DNA from: Marisa cornuarietis
Lineage: Eukaryota > Mollusca > Gastropoda > Architaenioglossa > Ampullariidae
Length of the DNA: 64,000 nucleotides
Assembly (NCBI GenBank): GCA_004794655.1
Contig: SMMW01000141.1
Coordinates: 1,327,501 to 1,391,500 of the forward strand
Direction of reading: 5' to 3'
Both the position numbers and the translations under genes were made by a program. The notes under the pieces were generated by a model. It saw only the letters and a list, made by a program, of their open reading frames with translations, did not search any database and was not told the origin of the DNA. Positions 62,647-64,000 of this stretch are shown one piece after another (positions within the stretch are counted from its first letter, which is position 1; every line of letters begins with the position of its first letter).

Positions 62647-63253
62647 CCAGAGAGAGAGTGACAGAGGGGGAGAGATAAAGACAGGAACATGTTAGGAGAT
62701 GTTAAAGTTGCGAGAAATTTATTGAAGACAGGATTCTGAAAATTAAACACTAAATATTTTTCGAACCTATTGTTCTTTTCCAGGGACTGCGGCTGGCCTG
62801 GCCATAGCCGCCCCCTTTACCCTGGGCGTCACCTTGATTCCAGCCATTGTCCTGGGGATAGTGTCTGGTGTCAGTGGGGCTGTGTCTGTCGGTGCTTCTG
62901 TTACAGGCCATTTCATCAAGAAGCACAATGTCAAGGAGGTGCAGATGAAATGGGAGAGATTTCGTGATAGGTTCCGTGTGAGGCACAGGGTAGCAGAAGC
63001 AGAAAACATAAATGCGGAAGAAAGTGGTAGAGTTGCGTCCCCTCTTCTGGATGCTCTACGTTTTATAGCTCTGCCACTGGATTTCGTAGATATGGTAACT
63101 GCCGCCCACAGTCTGAACACAGGAGAAGAATCGCCAGCATCGAAGTCTCTTAAGAAGATCATAAGTTTTCTTGATAAAGTGATCAATGGCGAATTCGATT
63201 ACGGAGAAGTTTCTTCTGGTTGCATTTCTACATTATCTCTAGCCATGCGATGA
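62057..63253 (+). CDS. Apolipoprotein L-like protein
   Basis: Two coding exons: 62057 (ATG in strong context) to 62204, and 62784 to 63253 (TGA). GT-AG with matching phase (1 + 2). About 205 residues; an upstream in-frame ATG at 61976 would add 27. Features: an N-terminal helical region (ALYLKRVIEKIIEALDKHHRN), a Gly-rich junction (SSVAIATGGTAAGLAIAAP), a long hydrophobic hairpin (about residues 46-90), then amphipathic helices ending in the ApoL-type LPLDFVDMV ... SLNTGEESPASKSLKKII. ApoL proteins insert into membranes and act in lipid handling, ion permeability and defence; the role here is unknown. Shorter than vertebrate ApoL, so an upstream exon may be missing. Confidence 0.82.
62598..62645. 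repeat. (CG)n(CA)n microsatellite in the ApoL-like intron
   Basis: Compound dinucleotide run about 140 bp upstream of the second coding exon. Confidence 0.95.
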
Positions 63254-64000
63254 ATTCATTCAACCTGAAAAAAGCCTTTAATGTATAATTTGATTTTAGT
63301 GAACGTGCCTTGTAGGACTTTGCAAATATAGGCGACATCCGTACAAACAATTGTCACCTTTTCACCAACAGATCCGCTTATTTGACATCTGCCTTAGACT
63401 TCGATTTTCATACAGGATGTACATTTTGTGATTGTCTCTTTCTCGATACTCCACTTCAAATTTCTGTTTATTTCTCAGCAGATATGATAGGAGATTTTTA
63501 GACAGCCATCAAAGGTGTACATCACAGATTTTCTTTTCGCAAGTAAATTGCTTCTATTCCATAATCAAAGGTTTCGTCGAAAATGCTGTGTGAAATCCTT
63601 CGTTTGTTCCTATTTTAATAACACTGGACCTCTGGTAGTGTAGTTTGGTTAAAACACTCACTTGTCACTACAATGAGACCCCCTCGGTTCACATCTCGTC
63701 TCTGGACACTCTGTATGTGACACCTGTTCGCAGGGCTGGGCATTGGGGGCTTTTTCCGGTTTCCTCCCCCTCTCTCTCTCCCCTAGTTCGAAATCTACTG
63801 AAGGTGAAAGCACTTTCCTAACCGACCGACCGACCGAACGAACGAACGACTGACCTTTTCATAAACAGACGTCGATGGTCATGCACTTCAACTTTGTCAC
63901 TGAAAATAAATAATTAGATTTATAAAAGTGAAAACTAAATACAGCCAATTTAAAGACCAGCCCGAACGCACCGTTTCTTTTGTTTGTTTTTTATTTTTGT
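63254..64000. other. 3' flank of the ApoL-like gene
   Basis: Contains a tRNA-derived SINE (63630-63850) and an AATAAA near 63905. No other gene. Confidence 0.5.
63630..63850 (+). mobile_element. tRNA-derived SINE, copy 2
   Basis: Same order of motifs as 10804-11015: TTTGGTTAAAACACTCACTTGTC, then GGTTCACATCTCGTCTC, a body ending GAAAGCACTTTCC, and a tail of (ACCG)n/(AACG)n. Confidence 0.72.

Overview
The window looks like a slice of a repeat-rich animal nuclear genome, most likely a gastropod or other mollusc. The reasons are spliced genes with GT-AG introns, dense (TG)n, (GAGT)n and minisatellite tracts, tRNA-derived SINEs, and decayed LINE, Tigger and Harbinger elements. It also carries expanded innate-immunity-type families (fibrinogen-related, ApoL-like) and LicD/fukutin-type transferases of kinds common in lophotrochozoans. 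Species cannot be named from sequence alone. Bacterial-style ORF calling is misleading here, since most open frames are short, begin at GTG or TTG, or run through tandem repeats.

Layout. 1-18.8 kb is essentially gene-free: minisatellites, microsatellites, SINEs, two TIR elements of MITE size, and one promoter-like CpG patch with a possible first exon (13.2 kb). 18.8-20.0 kb holds a decayed L1-like ORF1. 20.3-43.0 kb is the most striking part: four same-strand, intronless LicD-family genes (A 20.7 kb, frameshifted; B 29.2 kb; C 31.0 kb; D 41.7 kb), each preceded by a related 5' leader. Two further leader copies, at 27.9 and 42.9 kb, have no gene directly attached. The flank downstream of A is paralogous to the flank downstream of C, and the A side has since gained a solo LTR (24.0-25.0 kb) and a MITE. 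43-48 kb is AT-rich and gene-free, with a Harbinger fragment at 39.1 kb before it and a LINE remnant at 48.4-49.4 kb after it.

49.7-53.25 kb encodes a complete fibrinogen-related (FReD) C-terminal domain in four exons. One intron appears to be of the GC-AG class and holds about 1.6 kb of 52-bp satellite. 54.5-57 kb contains a second Harbinger fragment and a minus-strand LINE reverse transcriptase remnant. 59.6-63.25 kb holds an apolipoprotein-L-like gene with a plausible TATA promoter and non-coding first exon, and an internally deleted Tigger-like transposon lies inside its first intron. The window ends with a tRNA-derived SINE.

How the genes relate. The LicD paralogs are predicted Golgi type II membrane proteins that may transfer a phospho-group (choline-, ribitol- or similar) to glycans. 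FReD proteins typically bind glycans, and ApoL-like proteins act on membranes. Co-location of a glycan-modifying family with a glycan-binding gene is suggestive, but there is no evidence that they work as a system.
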